64,000 nt of DNA from DASXQK01 sp963724385 (lineage in GTDB: Bacteria; Pseudomonadota; Alphaproteobacteria; Dongiales; Dongiaceae). Shown one piece after another: positions 48,458 through 57,778 of the stretch (positions within the stretch are counted from its first letter, which is position 1; every line of letters begins with the position of its first letter). The position numbers and the translations under genes were made by a program. The stretch lies in the NCBI GenBank assembly GCA_963724385.1, contig CAVRUJ010000002.1:1984001-2048000 (forward strand), read 5' to 3'. Below the pieces are notes generated by a model. The model searched no databases. It had not been told where the DNA came from and saw only the letters and a program-made list of their open reading frames with translations.

Positions 48458-48480
48458 GGCCACGGCAATGCCGTGGCCCT
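48458..48480. terminator. Strong hairpin between tRNA and the 48485 gene
   Basis: GGGCCACGGC-AAT-GCCGTGGCCC, a perfect 10-bp stem with a 3-base loop. It lies right after the stop of the minus-strand gene at 48485 and eight bases before the tRNA 5' end, so it probably separates the two transcripts. Confidence 0.7.
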
Positions 48481-48484
48481 TTGA

Positions 48485-49021
48485 CTATGCGACACCTCGC
48501 AGGGGCATTTTGCTTCGTAGGTGCCCTTTTTCATCGACACGAATGTAAAGATCGCCTGATCGCCCAAGGTGCTTCGACTTCACTAGTCGAATTGCCGTAG
48601 GCAAAACGGAATTCCATCCGACGCCAGGCCACCAGCGATTTCCTATACCAACCACAAGGGCGCGTCCCTTAAGACCATCTTTGCCTTCGCGCTCCGCCTC
48701 CATCAGCAACTGGTCGATCATCGCGCGAACGGTCGGAATGCCTTCGGGCCGTGGTTTTCCGATCCTAGGGATGCGATCTTTTGCGGCTGCGGCCGCAACC
48801 TCTTCAACCTCGTCTATGATGCGGTTCATTGCCGCAGTCTGCTCGGCTGGGGTATCGCCCAAGCGCCCAAGCACGCGCTCCGCGATTTCGAGTTCGTGTT
48901 CCTCGGCCGCAAGTTTCGCCTGTTCGGCGTCTAAACTCTTAAGCGCCTGTTGAAGACGCAGGCGTTCCTGCTCTATGGCGGCACGACGCTTGGCAATAAG
49001 AGTGAGGCTGCTGGCTGTCAT
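48485..49021 (-). CDS. Transposon passenger: long coiled coil plus C-terminal winged-helix-like protein
   Basis: 178 aa. Residues 5-55 are a strong coiled coil (RAAIEQERLRLQQALKSLDA). The C-terminal 80 residues (IPTVRAMIDQLLMEAEREGK, YIRVDEKGHLRSKMPLRG) look like a winged helix. It has the same overall plan as the 148-aa product at 46505, so the two may be related or form a pair. It is the last gene before the right end of the transposon. Confidence 0.7.
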   Translation of the reverse strand: MTASSLTLIAKRRAAIEQERLRLQQALKSLDAEQAKLAAEEHELEIAERVLGRLGDTPAEQTAAMNRIIDEVEEVAAAAAKDRIPRIGKPRPEGIPTVRAMIDQLLMEAEREGKDGLKGRALVVGIGNRWWPGVGWNSVLPTAIRLVKSKHLGRSGDLYIRVDEKGHLRSKMPLRGVA

Positions 49022-49135
49022 GCGGAAGGTTATGCGCCCTCCAAGGTTGGCATGTCAAGCAAACTGCCAAGCAGCCTGTGGCAAAAGCTGGACTTTATTA
49101 ACCTGTGGTTAACGCTTGGGACCTTCCGAAGCTTG

Positions 49136-50518
49136 CTACCTAATACCGAACCGCTCGGCCGCATCGGCCAGGAGCTTGCGGCCTTCCGCGTCTGGTGTCG
49201 CGATCTCGTCCAGGAGCTGGCCGTCGGCCTCGGCGTTGCTGGCGATGCCCTTGGCCCCGAAACGCCGGGCCTGGCGCTCGCGCGCCGCGGCCACGCGCGC
49301 CGCCACTTCCTTGCTGCCCTCGCGCGGCGGCGGAAGCGCCAAGTCGGCCGGGGACACCGCCGGCACGTCCACATGCATGTCGATGCGGTCGAACAGCGGC
49401 CCGGAGATCTTCGACTGGTATTCCTGGGCGCATTTGGGCGCCCGGCCGCAGGCGAGCGAGGCGTCGTCCAGATGGCCGCAGCGGCAAGGGTTCATGGCGG
49501 CGACGAGCTGGAAGCGGGCGGGGTAGGTGACATGGGCGTTCACCCTCGCCACCACCGCGCGGCCGCTTTCCATGGGCTGGCGCAGCGCCTCCAGGGTCGC
49601 CCGGGCGAATTCGGGCAGCTCATCGAGGAAGAGGACGCCGCGGTTGGCAAGCGACACCTCGCCGGGCCTTGCGCGCAGGCCGCCGCCGATGAGGGAGGGG
49701 AGCGAGGCCGAGTGATGCGGATCCCGGAAGGGCCGGTTGCGCATCAGCCGCCCGCCTGCGAGCTGGCCCGCCACCGAATGGATCATGGAGACCTCGAGCG
49801 CGGCCGCGGGTTCCAGTGGCGGCAGCAGCCCCGGCAGGCGCTGGGCCAGCATGGACTTGCCCGAACCGGGCGGGCCGATCATCAGCAGGTTGTGGCCGCC
49901 GGCCGCCGCCACTTCCAGCGCGCGCTTGGCCGATTCCTGGCCCTTGATGTCGGCGAGATCGAGGGCGTGCTCCGCCAGATCCTGCATCTGGGGCTGGGGC
50001 CGGCCCAGGATCTGGCTGCCCTTGAAGTGATTGACCAGCGCGATCAGCGATGACGGCGCCAGCACCGTGAGATCGCCCGCCCAGGCGGCCTCCCCGCCCT
50101 GGGCCGCCGGGCAGATGAGCCCGCGCCCGGCCGCCGACGCGGCGATCGCCGCCGGCAGCACGCCCGAGACCGCGGTGATGCGCCCGTCGAGGCCGAGCTC
50201 TCCCAGCACCGTGAAATCGGCCAGCTCCTCGGCCGGCAGCACGCCCATGACGATCAAGAGCCCAAGGGCTATCGGCAGGTCGAAATGGCTGCCCTCCTTC
50301 AAGAGGTCGGCCGGCGCCAGGTTGACCGTGATCCTGATGGGCAAGGCGAGGCCAATCGCGTGGAGCGCGGCGCGCACGCGCTCGCGGCTTTCGCCCACCG
50401 CCTTGTCGGCGAGGCCGACCACGGCGAAGGCCGGCATCCCGGGCCCGACCTGCACCTCCACGTCCACTTCCTGGCAATCGATGCCCTGGAAGGCGACGGT
50501 CTTGACCCGTGCTACCAT
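49136..50518 (-). pseudogene. comM: comM (YifB-type AAA+ ATPase), truncated by the transposon
   Basis: 460 aa remain, ending ADAAERF and then GIR from the transposon end. The N-terminal ChlI/Lon-like domain (MPAFAVVGLADKAVGESRER) and the Mg-chelatase-like ATPase (MIGPPGSGKSMLAQRLPG) are intact; the C-terminal helical domain is cut off and lies at 45527. ComM is a hexameric branch-migration helicase that aids natural transformation in other bacteria. The truncated protein may fold but is probably impaired. Confidence 0.92.
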
Positions 50519-50595
50519 GAGTTGAAAGGCCCCTTGCCACCCGCCACCCCATCATAGGCGGGGAAGCCGGCCGAGGCCAAGATCAGAGACAGAAC

Positions 50596-50626
50596 CCCCG
50601 CCGCGTCAAAGCCTGGCGCGGCGGGG
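50596..50626. terminator. Hairpin terminator
   Basis: CCCCGCCGCG (50596-50605) pairs with CGCGGCGGGG (50617-50626), an 11-base loop between. It follows the minus-strand phosphoesterase gene, whose stop is at 50650. Confidence 0.7.
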
Positions 50627-50649
50627 AATAGCGCCTCCGGGATCCTGTC

Positions 50650-52161
50650 TCAGTGCATCGCCAGGCCGGTCTTGGGATCCAGCCACAGCGGCTTCGCCCC
50701 GGCGCGGTGCCAATCGAACATGTTGTCGAGGGATCCCGCCAGCTCGTCATAGGACTGGTCCCCGATCCGGCCCAGGTTCCAGTTGTCCTCGATGAAGCGC
50801 AGGATCGAGCTCTGGTCCGTCAGGCTGTGATCGACGAAGTTCACCCGGGCATAGGGCGAGATGACCAGGAGCGGCAGACGCGGGCCATAGCCGCAGCGCG
50901 CCGGATAGGCGCCGGCGCCGGCGGTGCCGCATTTGCCGGGGCCGTTCAACGCGTCCTGGGGCGTGGCGGAGCCGTTCAGGATCGGCGGCATGACATGGTC
51001 GTACCAGCCGTCGGAATCGTCGTAGGAGATGACGATCGCGGTGTCGCGCCAGTAATGCGACTTCTCGAGCTTGCTGATCAGATCCACCAGGAAGGCCTGC
51101 TCGTCGATGGGGTTGGAATAGCCGGCGTGGCCGTCCTGGTACTTCTTGGCCTTGACGTAGCTGACCGAAGGCAGATGACCTTGCGCGAGCGCGGCGTAGA
51201 AATCGGCGAGGTCGTACTGGTGGTTCGCCTGGTCGGTCTTGCCGATCATGGCGACGGACGTCGGCGCCAGGTGATGCGGGTTCGAGGTCTGCTGGTAGTA
51301 TTCGAACGGCTCGTGATGGGGGCTATAGTCGGCGACCGGTTTGCCCACCAGGTTGGTCGACTTGGCGCCGCAGACGGCCTTGCTGTCCTTGCTGTCGGTG
51401 GGCCGGAAGCCGCCCTGGAACCAACCCCAGGTGACGTTCTTGGCGTTCAGCAGGTCGCCGACGTTGCGGCCCGACACGGCGAGGAGCTTGCCGCCTGCGG
51501 AGCAATCGTCGAATTGCGGGTCGTCATCGCCGATCACGCTGCCCTGGATGCTGACGACGTAGCCCTGATCGTTGAGGTCGGCGGGGTCGGCGCCGTGGGT
51601 CTGGCCGGCGACCAGGTTGAGCACGCCCGGCGTCGAAGGCCCGAAGGTCGTGCCGTAGGAATTATCGCTCATGGCGAAATGCTGGGCATAGGTCCACAGC
51701 GCCGTCACCGTGTTGCCGTCGAAATAACCCATGACGTCGTTGGGTCCGCAGCCCTTCTCTCCCGGATAGGCGGAGGTGTATTCGACGAACTTGTCCATGA
51801 GCCCGCCGTCGAAGGCCTGCTGCTCTGGCATGTAGTCATGGTCCATGTCGCAGGTCGCCGCCTGCTTGGGCGACAGCCGGAAGGGATTGGCCTTGTTCGG
51901 GTTGTGGTTCAGCAGGGCATCATTGAGGCCGTTGACGCTGGGCGTGCCGGGTGCCGCATGGAAGGGCGTCTCGCCGGGGCCGTTCAATGCCTTGGGGTAG
52001 GTAGCGAAATAGTGATCGAAGGAGATGTTCTCCTGGAAGATCACGATCACATGCTTGATCGGCGTCGTGGTGTCCTCCGCGGCCTCAGCCCCGACTCCGG
52101 CCAGAAGGCCAGGCAGGATGGCGAGTGGCGCGATGAGCTTGGCGGGCCGGATTTTCATCAT
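50650..52161 (-). CDS. Secreted phosphoesterase (phospholipase C/acid phosphatase family)
   Basis: 503 aa from the ATG at 52161, which follows GGAG; upstream frame to 52284 is rejected. Signal peptide at residues 1-27 (LIAPLAILPGLLAGVGAEAA). The family motif IKHVIVIFQENISFDHYFAT holds the nucleophile-side metal ligands; VISYDDSDGWYDHVMPP and RLPLLVISPYARVNFVDHSL complete the site. It hydrolyses phosphate esters or phospholipids in the periplasm or outside. Confidence 0.92.
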   Translation of the reverse strand: MMKIRPAKLIAPLAILPGLLAGVGAEAAEDTTTPIKHVIVIFQENISFDHYFATYPKALNGPGETPFHAAPGTPSVNGLNDALLNHNPNKANPFRLSPKQAATCDMDHDYMPEQQAFDGGLMDKFVEYTSAYPGEKGCGPNDVMGYFDGNTVTALWTYAQHFAMSDNSYGTTFGPSTPGVLNLVAGQTHGADPADLNDQGYVVSIQGSVIGDDDPQFDDCSAGGKLLAVSGRNVGDLLNAKNVTWGWFQGGFRPTDSKDSKAVCGAKSTNLVGKPVADYSPHHEPFEYYQQTSNPHHLAPTSVAMIGKTDQANHQYDLADFYAALAQGHLPSVSYVKAKKYQDGHAGYSNPIDEQAFLVDLISKLEKSHYWRDTAIVISYDDSDGWYDHVMPPILNGSATPQDALNGPGKCGTAGAGAYPARCGYGPRLPLLVISPYARVNFVDHSLTDQSSILRFIEDNWNLGRIGDQSYDELAGSLDNMFDWHRAGAKPLWLDPKTGLAMH

Positions 52162-52333
52162 CGGGTTGCTCCGGGATTGGGCGATGGAAGAAGGGACCGG
52201 ACCCTCATAACCGAGCCCCATGACATAGTGATGAAGGGCCAGGGCAAGGAATACCGGCCAGGGCCCGGTGGCCGCGACCGCCAAGGCCGGCTAAGATAAA
52301 TAGACACGCCTGCCCGTCGATCCAAGGGAATCA

Positions 52334-53293
52334 ATGCCCATGAGCGAAGCCCGAACGCCGGCGCTGGAGCGCGCCGGCATCGCCGCCACCTATGAGCTGA
52401 TCCGGCCCCATGTGCGGATGACGCCGGTGGTCGAGACCGACGGCGCCGATTTCGGCCTCGCGGCCTTCCCGATCCGCTTCAAGCTCGAGCTGCTCCAGCA
52501 TGCTGGCTCCTTCAAGAGCCGGGGCGCCTTCGCCAATCTGCTCTTGCGCGACATTCCTGCGGCCGGGGTGATCGCGGCCTCGGGCGGCAATCACGGCGCC
52601 GCCGTCGCCTATGCGGCGATGAAGCGTTCCGTGCGGGCGCGGATCTTCGTGCCCAGCGTCGCCTCGCCGGCCAAGCAGGCGCTGATCGAGAGCTACGGCG
52701 CCGAGCTGGTCGTCGCCGGCGAGCGCTACGCCCAGTCCCTGGCCGAGGCCGAGCGGGTGGCGGCCGAAACTGGCGCGCTGCAGATCCATGCCTATGACCA
52801 GGTCGAGACCATGCTGGGCCAGGGCACGGTCGGGCTCGAGTTCGAGCGTCAGGCGCCGGAACTGGATACGCTTTTCGTCGCCGTGGGCGGGGGCGGCCTC
52901 ATCGGCGGGATCGCCGCCTGGTACGCGGGCCGCGTCCGCCTCATCGGCGTCGAGCCGGAAGCGGCCCCCACCTTGTTCAAGGCCTTGGAAGCGGGCCGGC
53001 CCGTCGACGCCGAGGCCGGCGGCATCGCCGCTGATTCCCTGGCCCCGCGCCAGGTGGGCAAGCTCATGTTCCCCATCGCAGAGCGCCATGTGGAGCGGGT
53101 AATCCTTGTGCCCGACGCTGCGATCCGCGCCGCCCAGGAGGCGTTGTGGCGCGGCCTGCATGTCGTGACCGAGCCGGGAGGGGCAGCGGCCTTCGCGCCG
53201 TTGCTGAGCGCGGTCTACATCCCGAAGCCGGGCGAGCGGGTCGGCGTGCTCCTCTGCGGCGCGAACACGATGGCGGTGGATTTCTCGCGTTAG
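52334..53293 (+). CDS. PLP-dependent threonine/serine dehydratase family protein
   Basis: 319 aa. The PLP lysine is in HAGSFKSRGAF near residue 60. The phosphate loop is GGGGLIGGIAAW, and SGGNHGAAVA and LCGANTM are family motifs. There is no regulatory ACT domain, so it is a short catabolic-type enzyme or a hydroxyamino-acid dehydratase. The ATG at 52334 follows AAGGGA. It converges on the KDPGal aldolase gene with a four-base overlap. Confidence 0.9.
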   Translation: MPMSEARTPALERAGIAATYELIRPHVRMTPVVETDGADFGLAAFPIRFKLELLQHAGSFKSRGAFANLLLRDIPAAGVIAASGGNHGAAVAYAAMKRSVRARIFVPSVASPAKQALIESYGAELVVAGERYAQSLAEAERVAAETGALQIHAYDQVETMLGQGTVGLEFERQAPELDTLFVAVGGGGLIGGIAAWYAGRVRLIGVEPEAAPTLFKALEAGRPVDAEAGGIAADSLAPRQVGKLMFPIAERHVERVILVPDAAIRAAQEALWRGLHVVTEPGGAAAFAPLLSAVYIPKPGERVGVLLCGANTMAVDFSR

Positions 53294-53931
53294 CTTCTCG
53301 GGACCGCGGGAAACAATTCCCGGCAGCGTTTCACGAAAGCGCGCGCCCTGTCCTCCAGCTCGCCCGCCGGCATGCCCGGCTTATAGAGCGCGCTGCCGAT
53401 GCCGAAGCCGTCGGCGCCCGCGGCGGCGTAGTCGGCCATGTTGGCCAAGGAGACTCCGCCCACCGGCAGCAGGAGCGTGCCGGTCGGCAAGACGGCGCGC
53501 CAAGCCTTGAGCGCTGGCGGCGGCAGCAGCTCGGCCGGAAAGAGTTTCAGTCCGTCGGCGCCGGCCTTGAGCGCGCCGAAGGCTTCGCTCGGCGTCGCCA
53601 CGCCGGGCAGGGTCGCCATGCCATGGGCCTTGGCCGCCGCGATCACGGGGGGATCGCAATTGGGCGCCACCATCAGCCGGGCGCCGGCCTGGGCCGCCGC
53701 GCGGGCCTCTTCCACGGACAGCACCGTGCCGGCGCCGATCAGCAAGTCCGCGCCGGCACGGTCGGAGAGATAGGAGATGGTCTCGAAGGGCTGCGGGCTG
53801 TTGAGCGGCACTTCGATGATGCCAAAGCCCGCCTTCACCAGGGCTGCGAAGGCGTCGGGCGCTTCCTCCGGTGTCAGCCCGCGCAGGATCGCCACGAGCG
53901 GCAGGGCGGCGAGATGCCGGCGCAGGCTCAT
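53290..53931 (-). CDS. dgoA: 2-dehydro-3-deoxy-6-phosphogalactonate (KDPGal) aldolase
   Basis: 213 aa class I aldolase. Glu in GFGIIEVPLNSPQPFETI, the Schiff-base Lys in ADGLKLFPAELLPP, and GGVSLANMADYAAAGADGFG fit the KDPG/KDPGal family; the LNSP motif favours the galactose form. It yields pyruvate and glyceraldehyde 3-phosphate. It overlaps dgoK by four bases. Confidence 0.92.
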   Translation of the reverse strand: MSLRRHLAALPLVAILRGLTPEEAPDAFAALVKAGFGIIEVPLNSPQPFETISYLSDRAGADLLIGAGTVLSVEEARAAAQAGARLMVAPNCDPPVIAAAKAHGMATLPGVATPSEAFGALKAGADGLKLFPAELLPPPALKAWRAVLPTGTLLLPVGGVSLANMADYAAAGADGFGIGSALYKPGMPAGELEDRARAFVKRCRELFPAVPRS

Positions 53932-54911
53932 GGGACGGCTTTCCTTGCCGGTGCCGCGTCGAGCAGGCCGGCCGAAACGGCGATGGCGAAAAGCGCCGGC
54001 GGCAACACCGCGGCGCTTTCGAGCACGGCAAGGTCGATGCCGAAGACCTCCGCCGCAAGGCGGTAACTTTCGAGCATCGCCGGCGCGCCGACGGCCACCA
54101 GTTCTTCCTGCTTGCCGCGACGCTGGAGCCAATCCAGCGCGTCGCAAAACTCGCTACCGATGAGAAGGCCGGAGAGATAGCCAGCGACTTCGGAGCCAGG
54201 CAGCCGGCCCAGCAGGCTTTGGGCGCGCGTGCCGAAGAGAGTGTGGAGGAGATCGCGCCCGTCGCCGGCCTTGGCGCGTGCCGCACCCCGGCGCAAGGCG
54301 GCAGGGTCGATTGCCTCGCCCTCGATGAGCTGGGCGATGGTGCCGGTCTTGCGCAACAGGCCGAAGACCTCGCCGGTCATGTAGGTGCGGAAGGTCATGA
54401 GCCGGCCTTCGCTCACGATCGCCCATTTCGAATGGGTGCCGGGCAAAAGGAAGCTTCCGCTCCCGCGGCCGAGCGCATGAAGGGCGCCCAGGATCTGGGC
54501 CTCCTCGCCGCGCATCACGTCCGGCTCGGCGGGATCCTCGAGGCAAACGCCCGGCACGATGCTGACCATGGCGCCGGCGACCTCACCGAGCGGGCAAAGG
54601 TTGCTCGCCAGGGAATCAAGCGAAACGGGAGCGGGAAGATAGGGCGCTTCCCTCCAACCCCGACGGCTGCCGATCATTCCGGAGAGGATTGCGGGCAGGC
54701 GCTCCGCACCTTCGAGCCATGATCCGCAGACGGCGCGAAAGGTTTCGGCGAAGCGCCCATTCTCGATAGACAGGAGTCCGCGGGGATCGCTGAGGCTATC
54801 AAGCACGGCGCCGTCGCCTGCCAGCGCCCAGGCCCGGAAATTGCTGGTGCCCCAGTCGGCGACGATGCAGCGGATCGGCCCGCCCAAGTCAGAGCGCGCC
54901 GACGCCGCCAT
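53928..54911 (-). CDS. dgoK: 2-dehydro-3-deoxygalactonokinase
   Basis: 327 aa. The DgoK family pattern is clear: CIVADWGTSNFRAWAL at the N-terminus, AILSGMIGSRRGWREAPYLP, and LPGTHSKWAIVSEGRLMTFR with TYMTGEVFGLL. It phosphorylates KDGal to KDPGal. It overlaps the FAH-family gene by 23 bases upstream and dgoA downstream, so the three are one operon. Confidence 0.95.
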   Translation of the reverse strand: MAASARSDLGGPIRCIVADWGTSNFRAWALAGDGAVLDSLSDPRGLLSIENGRFAETFRAVCGSWLEGAERLPAILSGMIGSRRGWREAPYLPAPVSLDSLASNLCPLGEVAGAMVSIVPGVCLEDPAEPDVMRGEEAQILGALHALGRGSGSFLLPGTHSKWAIVSEGRLMTFRTYMTGEVFGLLRKTGTIAQLIEGEAIDPAALRRGAARAKAGDGRDLLHTLFGTRAQSLLGRLPGSEVAGYLSGLLIGSEFCDALDWLQRRGKQEELVAVGAPAMLESYRLAAEVFGIDLAVLESAAVLPPALFAIAVSAGLLDAAPARKAVP

Positions 54912-55890
54912 AGGTAAAGCCGGGCGGTTTGCGGCTCAATCGGTTGGTGAGCGGCCGGCCAAACGCCGCCATCTCGATCTCGAACTGATCGCCCGGCTCG
55001 GTGCGGATTCCGTCGGCGAAGCTCAAGGTGCCGGTGCCGAAGAAATGGACATGCACGTCGCCCGGCCGGCGGAACTGCGGGTACTTGAAGTGGTGGAATT
55101 CCAGATTGGCGATCCAGTGGCTCATGTTGCCTTCGCCGCTGAGGAAGGGCTTGCGCCAGATGATCTTGCCGGCGCGCCGGATCCGGCTCTCGCCTTCGAG
55201 CGTCTCCGGCAGGGCGCCCGCGCGGAGCTCCGGCCCCACGGCGCAGGCGCGCAGCTTGGAATGGGCGAGATAGAGGTAGTTCTGCCGCTCCATGACGTGG
55301 TCGGAGAATTCATTGCCGATGGCGAAGCCCAGGCGCCAGGGCCGGCCGTCGGGCCCGACGAGATAGAGCCCCACCACCTCCGGCTCCTCCCCGCCGTCGA
55401 GCGCGAAGTCCGGCATGGGAAGCTCGGCCCCGGGACGCACGAGCGCGGCACCGTCGCCCTTGTAGAACCATTCGGGCTGGACGCCGGGCTTGCCGTCCTT
55501 GGGCTTGCCGCCCTCGAGACCCAGGCGGAACATTTTCAGGGAATCGCTGAGGTCCTCGGGCTTGCCGGCGAGCTTCCGGTGCATCTTGTCCCGGGCTTCG
55601 GCGCTGCCCAGGTGGGTCAGCCCCGTGCCGGTGACGAGGCAATGGGCCGGATCGGGATGGTCCAAGGGCGGCAGCACCCGGCCCTCGGCCAACAGCCCCG
55701 CATAGTCGAGGGCCTCGCCGGCGCCAAGCCCCGCCGCCGTCTCGGCCAGCGTCTTGCCGGCGGCAATCGCGCGGTTCGCAAGCTCGACCATGCTGGCGAC
55801 GCCGGGAAGGGCCGTAGCGCGGCCTTCGCCCGATTCATCGACGCGCGCCACGCCGCGGCCGTGCCTGCCTTCGAATTGGATGAGACGCAT
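54889..55890 (-). CDS. FAH-family (AraD1-like) sugar-acid enzyme
   Basis: 333 aa from the ATG at 55890 (MRLIQFEGRHGRGVARV). The fumarylacetoacetate-hydrolase fold shows VVGLYLVGPDGRPWRLGFAI and GNEFSDHVMERQNYLYLAHS, as in the AraD1 group linked to L-arabinonate pathways. It may act on 2-keto-3-deoxy sugar acids. The frame stays open far upstream to 57765, but that part is antisense to the dehydratase gene and is not coding. Confidence 0.9.
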   Translation of the reverse strand: MRLIQFEGRHGRGVARVDESGEGRATALPGVASMVELANRAIAAGKTLAETAAGLGAGEALDYAGLLAEGRVLPPLDHPDPAHCLVTGTGLTHLGSAEARDKMHRKLAGKPEDLSDSLKMFRLGLEGGKPKDGKPGVQPEWFYKGDGAALVRPGAELPMPDFALDGGEEPEVVGLYLVGPDGRPWRLGFAIGNEFSDHVMERQNYLYLAHSKLRACAVGPELRAGALPETLEGESRIRRAGKIIWRKPFLSGEGNMSHWIANLEFHHFKYPQFRRPGDVHVHFFGTGTLSFADGIRTEPGDQFEIEMAAFGRPLTNRLSRKPPGFTYGGVGAL

Positions 55891-56037
55891 GTTCTTCGCC
55901 CGTCCGGAAGTTGCCCTTGCCGTAGCCGGGATTCTCTTGCCACAGTTATCACAGGCGATTTGTCGAGGCCATCCTCGACCCTGCCGCTCGCGTTTGCGAC
56001 GGCGGGATTCTCGGGCGCAGATTGAAAGGCGGAAGCG

Positions 56038-57768
56038 ATGTCGGGCGACAAGACGAAGAAATTGCGTTCCCAGCGCTGGTTCGGCGGACCGGTCAAGGAC
56101 CGCTTCATTCACCGCAGCTGGATGAAGAACCAGGGCATCCCGGACGACAATTTCGACGGCCGTCCGGTGATCGGCATCTGCAACACCTTCTCCGAGCTCA
56201 CCCCCTGCAACGCCCATTTCCGCCAGCTCGCCGAGCATGTGAAGAACGGCGTCTACGAGGCGGGCGGCATGCCGGTGGAATTCCCGGTCATGAGCCTGGG
56301 CGAGACCAACTTGCGCCCGACGGCCATGCTGTTCCGCAACCTCGCCAGCATGGACGTGGAGGAATCGATCCGCGCCAACCCGATCGACGGGGTGGTGCTG
56401 ATGATGGGCTGCGACAAGACCACGCCATCGCTCGTCATGGGGGCGGCAAGCTGCGATCTGCCCACCATCGGCGTTTCCGGCGGGCCGATGCTGAACGGGC
56501 ATTTTCACAACCGGCTCATCGGCTCGGGCACGTCGGTCTGGCAGTTCTCCGAGGCGGTGCGCGCCGGCACCATGTCGGAGAAGGAATTCCAAGAGGCCGA
56601 GAGCGCGCAATCCCGTTCCGCCGGCCATTGCATGACCATGGGCACGGCCTCGACCATGGCTTCCATGGTCGAAGCGCTCGGCGTCGGCATGCCGCAGAAC
56701 GCCGCCATCCCCGCCGTCGATTCCAGGCGCAACCTGCTGGCGCGCATGGCGGGACGCCGGATCGTCGCCATGGTGCAGGAGGATCTGCGGCTCTCGAAGA
56801 TCCTCACCAAGGAAGCCTTCGAGAACGCGATCCGGGTCAATGGCGCCATCGGCGGCTCGACCAACGCCGTCATCCATCTGCTGGCGATCGCCGGCAGGAT
56901 CGGCGTCAATCTCAACCTCGACGACTGGGACCGCTTGGGCCGTGAGGTGCCGACCGTCGTCGACCTGATGCCCTCGGGGCGCTTCCTGATGGAGGATTTC
57001 TATTACGCCGGCGGCGTGCCGGCGGTGATCCGGCGCCTGGGCGAGGCGGGGATGCTGCACAAGGACGCGCTCACCGCCAACGGCCGCAGCATCTGGGACA
57101 ACAACAAGGACGCCCAATGCTGGAACGACGAGGTGATCCGGCCCTTCGACAAGGCGCTGACGGCCCATGGCGGCATCGCCGTGCTGCGCGGCAACCTGGC
57201 GCCGCTGGGCGCCGTGCTGAAGCCTTCGGCCGCCACGCCGGCCCTCATGACCCATAAGGGCAAGGCCGTGGTGTTCGAAACCATCGAGCACTACAAGGCC
57301 CGGATCGACGACCCGGCGCTCGACGTCGACGAGACCTCGGTCATGGTGCTGAAGAACTGCGGCCCCAAGGGCTATCCCGGTATGGCCGAGGTGGGCAACA
57401 TGGGCCTGCCGGCCAAGGTGCTGCGCAAGGGCGTCACCGACATGGTGCGCATCTCCGATGCCAGGATGAGCGGCACGGCCTATGGCACCGTCGTGCTCCA
57501 CACCGCGCCCGAAGCCGCGGCCGGCGGGCCGCTCGCCATCGTGCGCGACGGAGACGTGATCTCCCTCGACGTGCCCAACCGGCGCCTCGATCTCCTGGTG
57601 AGCGACGCCGATATCCGGGAGCGCCTCAAGAACTGGAGCCCGCAGACGGCACCGGCGGGCGGCTATCAGCGGCTCTATGTCGAGCATGTGCTCCAGGCCG
57701 ACAAGGGCTGCGACCTCGACTTCCTGGTGGGCAGCCGCGGCGCCGCCGTCCCGCGGGAGTCCCACTGA
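56038..57768 (+). CDS. IlvD/EDD-family sugar-acid dehydratase (L-arabinonate/D-galactonate type)
   Basis: 576 aa. The iron-sulfur cysteines are in NTFSELTPCNAHF, MMGCDKTTPSLVMG and GHCMTMGTASTMASM; further FeS/Mg motifs are NGAIGGSTNAVIH and SDARMSGTAYGTVVLH. The N-terminus LRSQRWFGGPVKDRFIHRSW is typical of the pentonate group. L-arabinonate and D-galactonate share stereochemistry, so either may be substrate. It is divergent from the FAH/dgoK/dgoA operon. Confidence 0.92.
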   Translation: MSGDKTKKLRSQRWFGGPVKDRFIHRSWMKNQGIPDDNFDGRPVIGICNTFSELTPCNAHFRQLAEHVKNGVYEAGGMPVEFPVMSLGETNLRPTAMLFRNLASMDVEESIRANPIDGVVLMMGCDKTTPSLVMGAASCDLPTIGVSGGPMLNGHFHNRLIGSGTSVWQFSEAVRAGTMSEKEFQEAESAQSRSAGHCMTMGTASTMASMVEALGVGMPQNAAIPAVDSRRNLLARMAGRRIVAMVQEDLRLSKILTKEAFENAIRVNGAIGGSTNAVIHLLAIAGRIGVNLNLDDWDRLGREVPTVVDLMPSGRFLMEDFYYAGGVPAVIRRLGEAGMLHKDALTANGRSIWDNNKDAQCWNDEVIRPFDKALTAHGGIAVLRGNLAPLGAVLKPSAATPALMTHKGKAVVFETIEHYKARIDDPALDVDETSVMVLKNCGPKGYPGMAEVGNMGLPAKVLRKGVTDMVRISDARMSGTAYGTVVLHTAPEAAAGGPLAIVRDGDVISLDVPNRRLDLLVSDADIRERLKNWSPQTAPAGGYQRLYVEHVLQADKGCDLDFLVGSRGAAVPRESH

Positions 57769-57778
57769 AGGGGCGGCC

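Larger units (their letters stand above)
45674..49148. mobile_element. IS1595-family transposon carrying passenger genes and a tRNA, inserted in comM
   Basis: 3,475 bp. The ends are inverted repeats of about 25 bp with three mismatches: CGGCATTAGGTAGCAGACTT at 45674, and on the minus strand CGGTATTAGGTAGCAAGCTT from 49148. Both continue CGGAA. The element is flanked by the 8-bp direct repeat AACCGCTC (45666-45673 and 49149-49156), the target length of the IS1595 family. It contains the transposase at 46932, coding passengers at 45801, 46102, 46505, 48027 and 48485, and a tRNA at 48355. Base composition is more AT-rich than the chromosome. Precise loss would restore comM. Confidence 0.93.

Noticed and set aside
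55891..57765. Long N-terminal extension of the FAH-family gene
   Set aside because: It is the complement of the IlvD/EDD dehydratase gene, whose FeS motifs are intact; it shows no domain.
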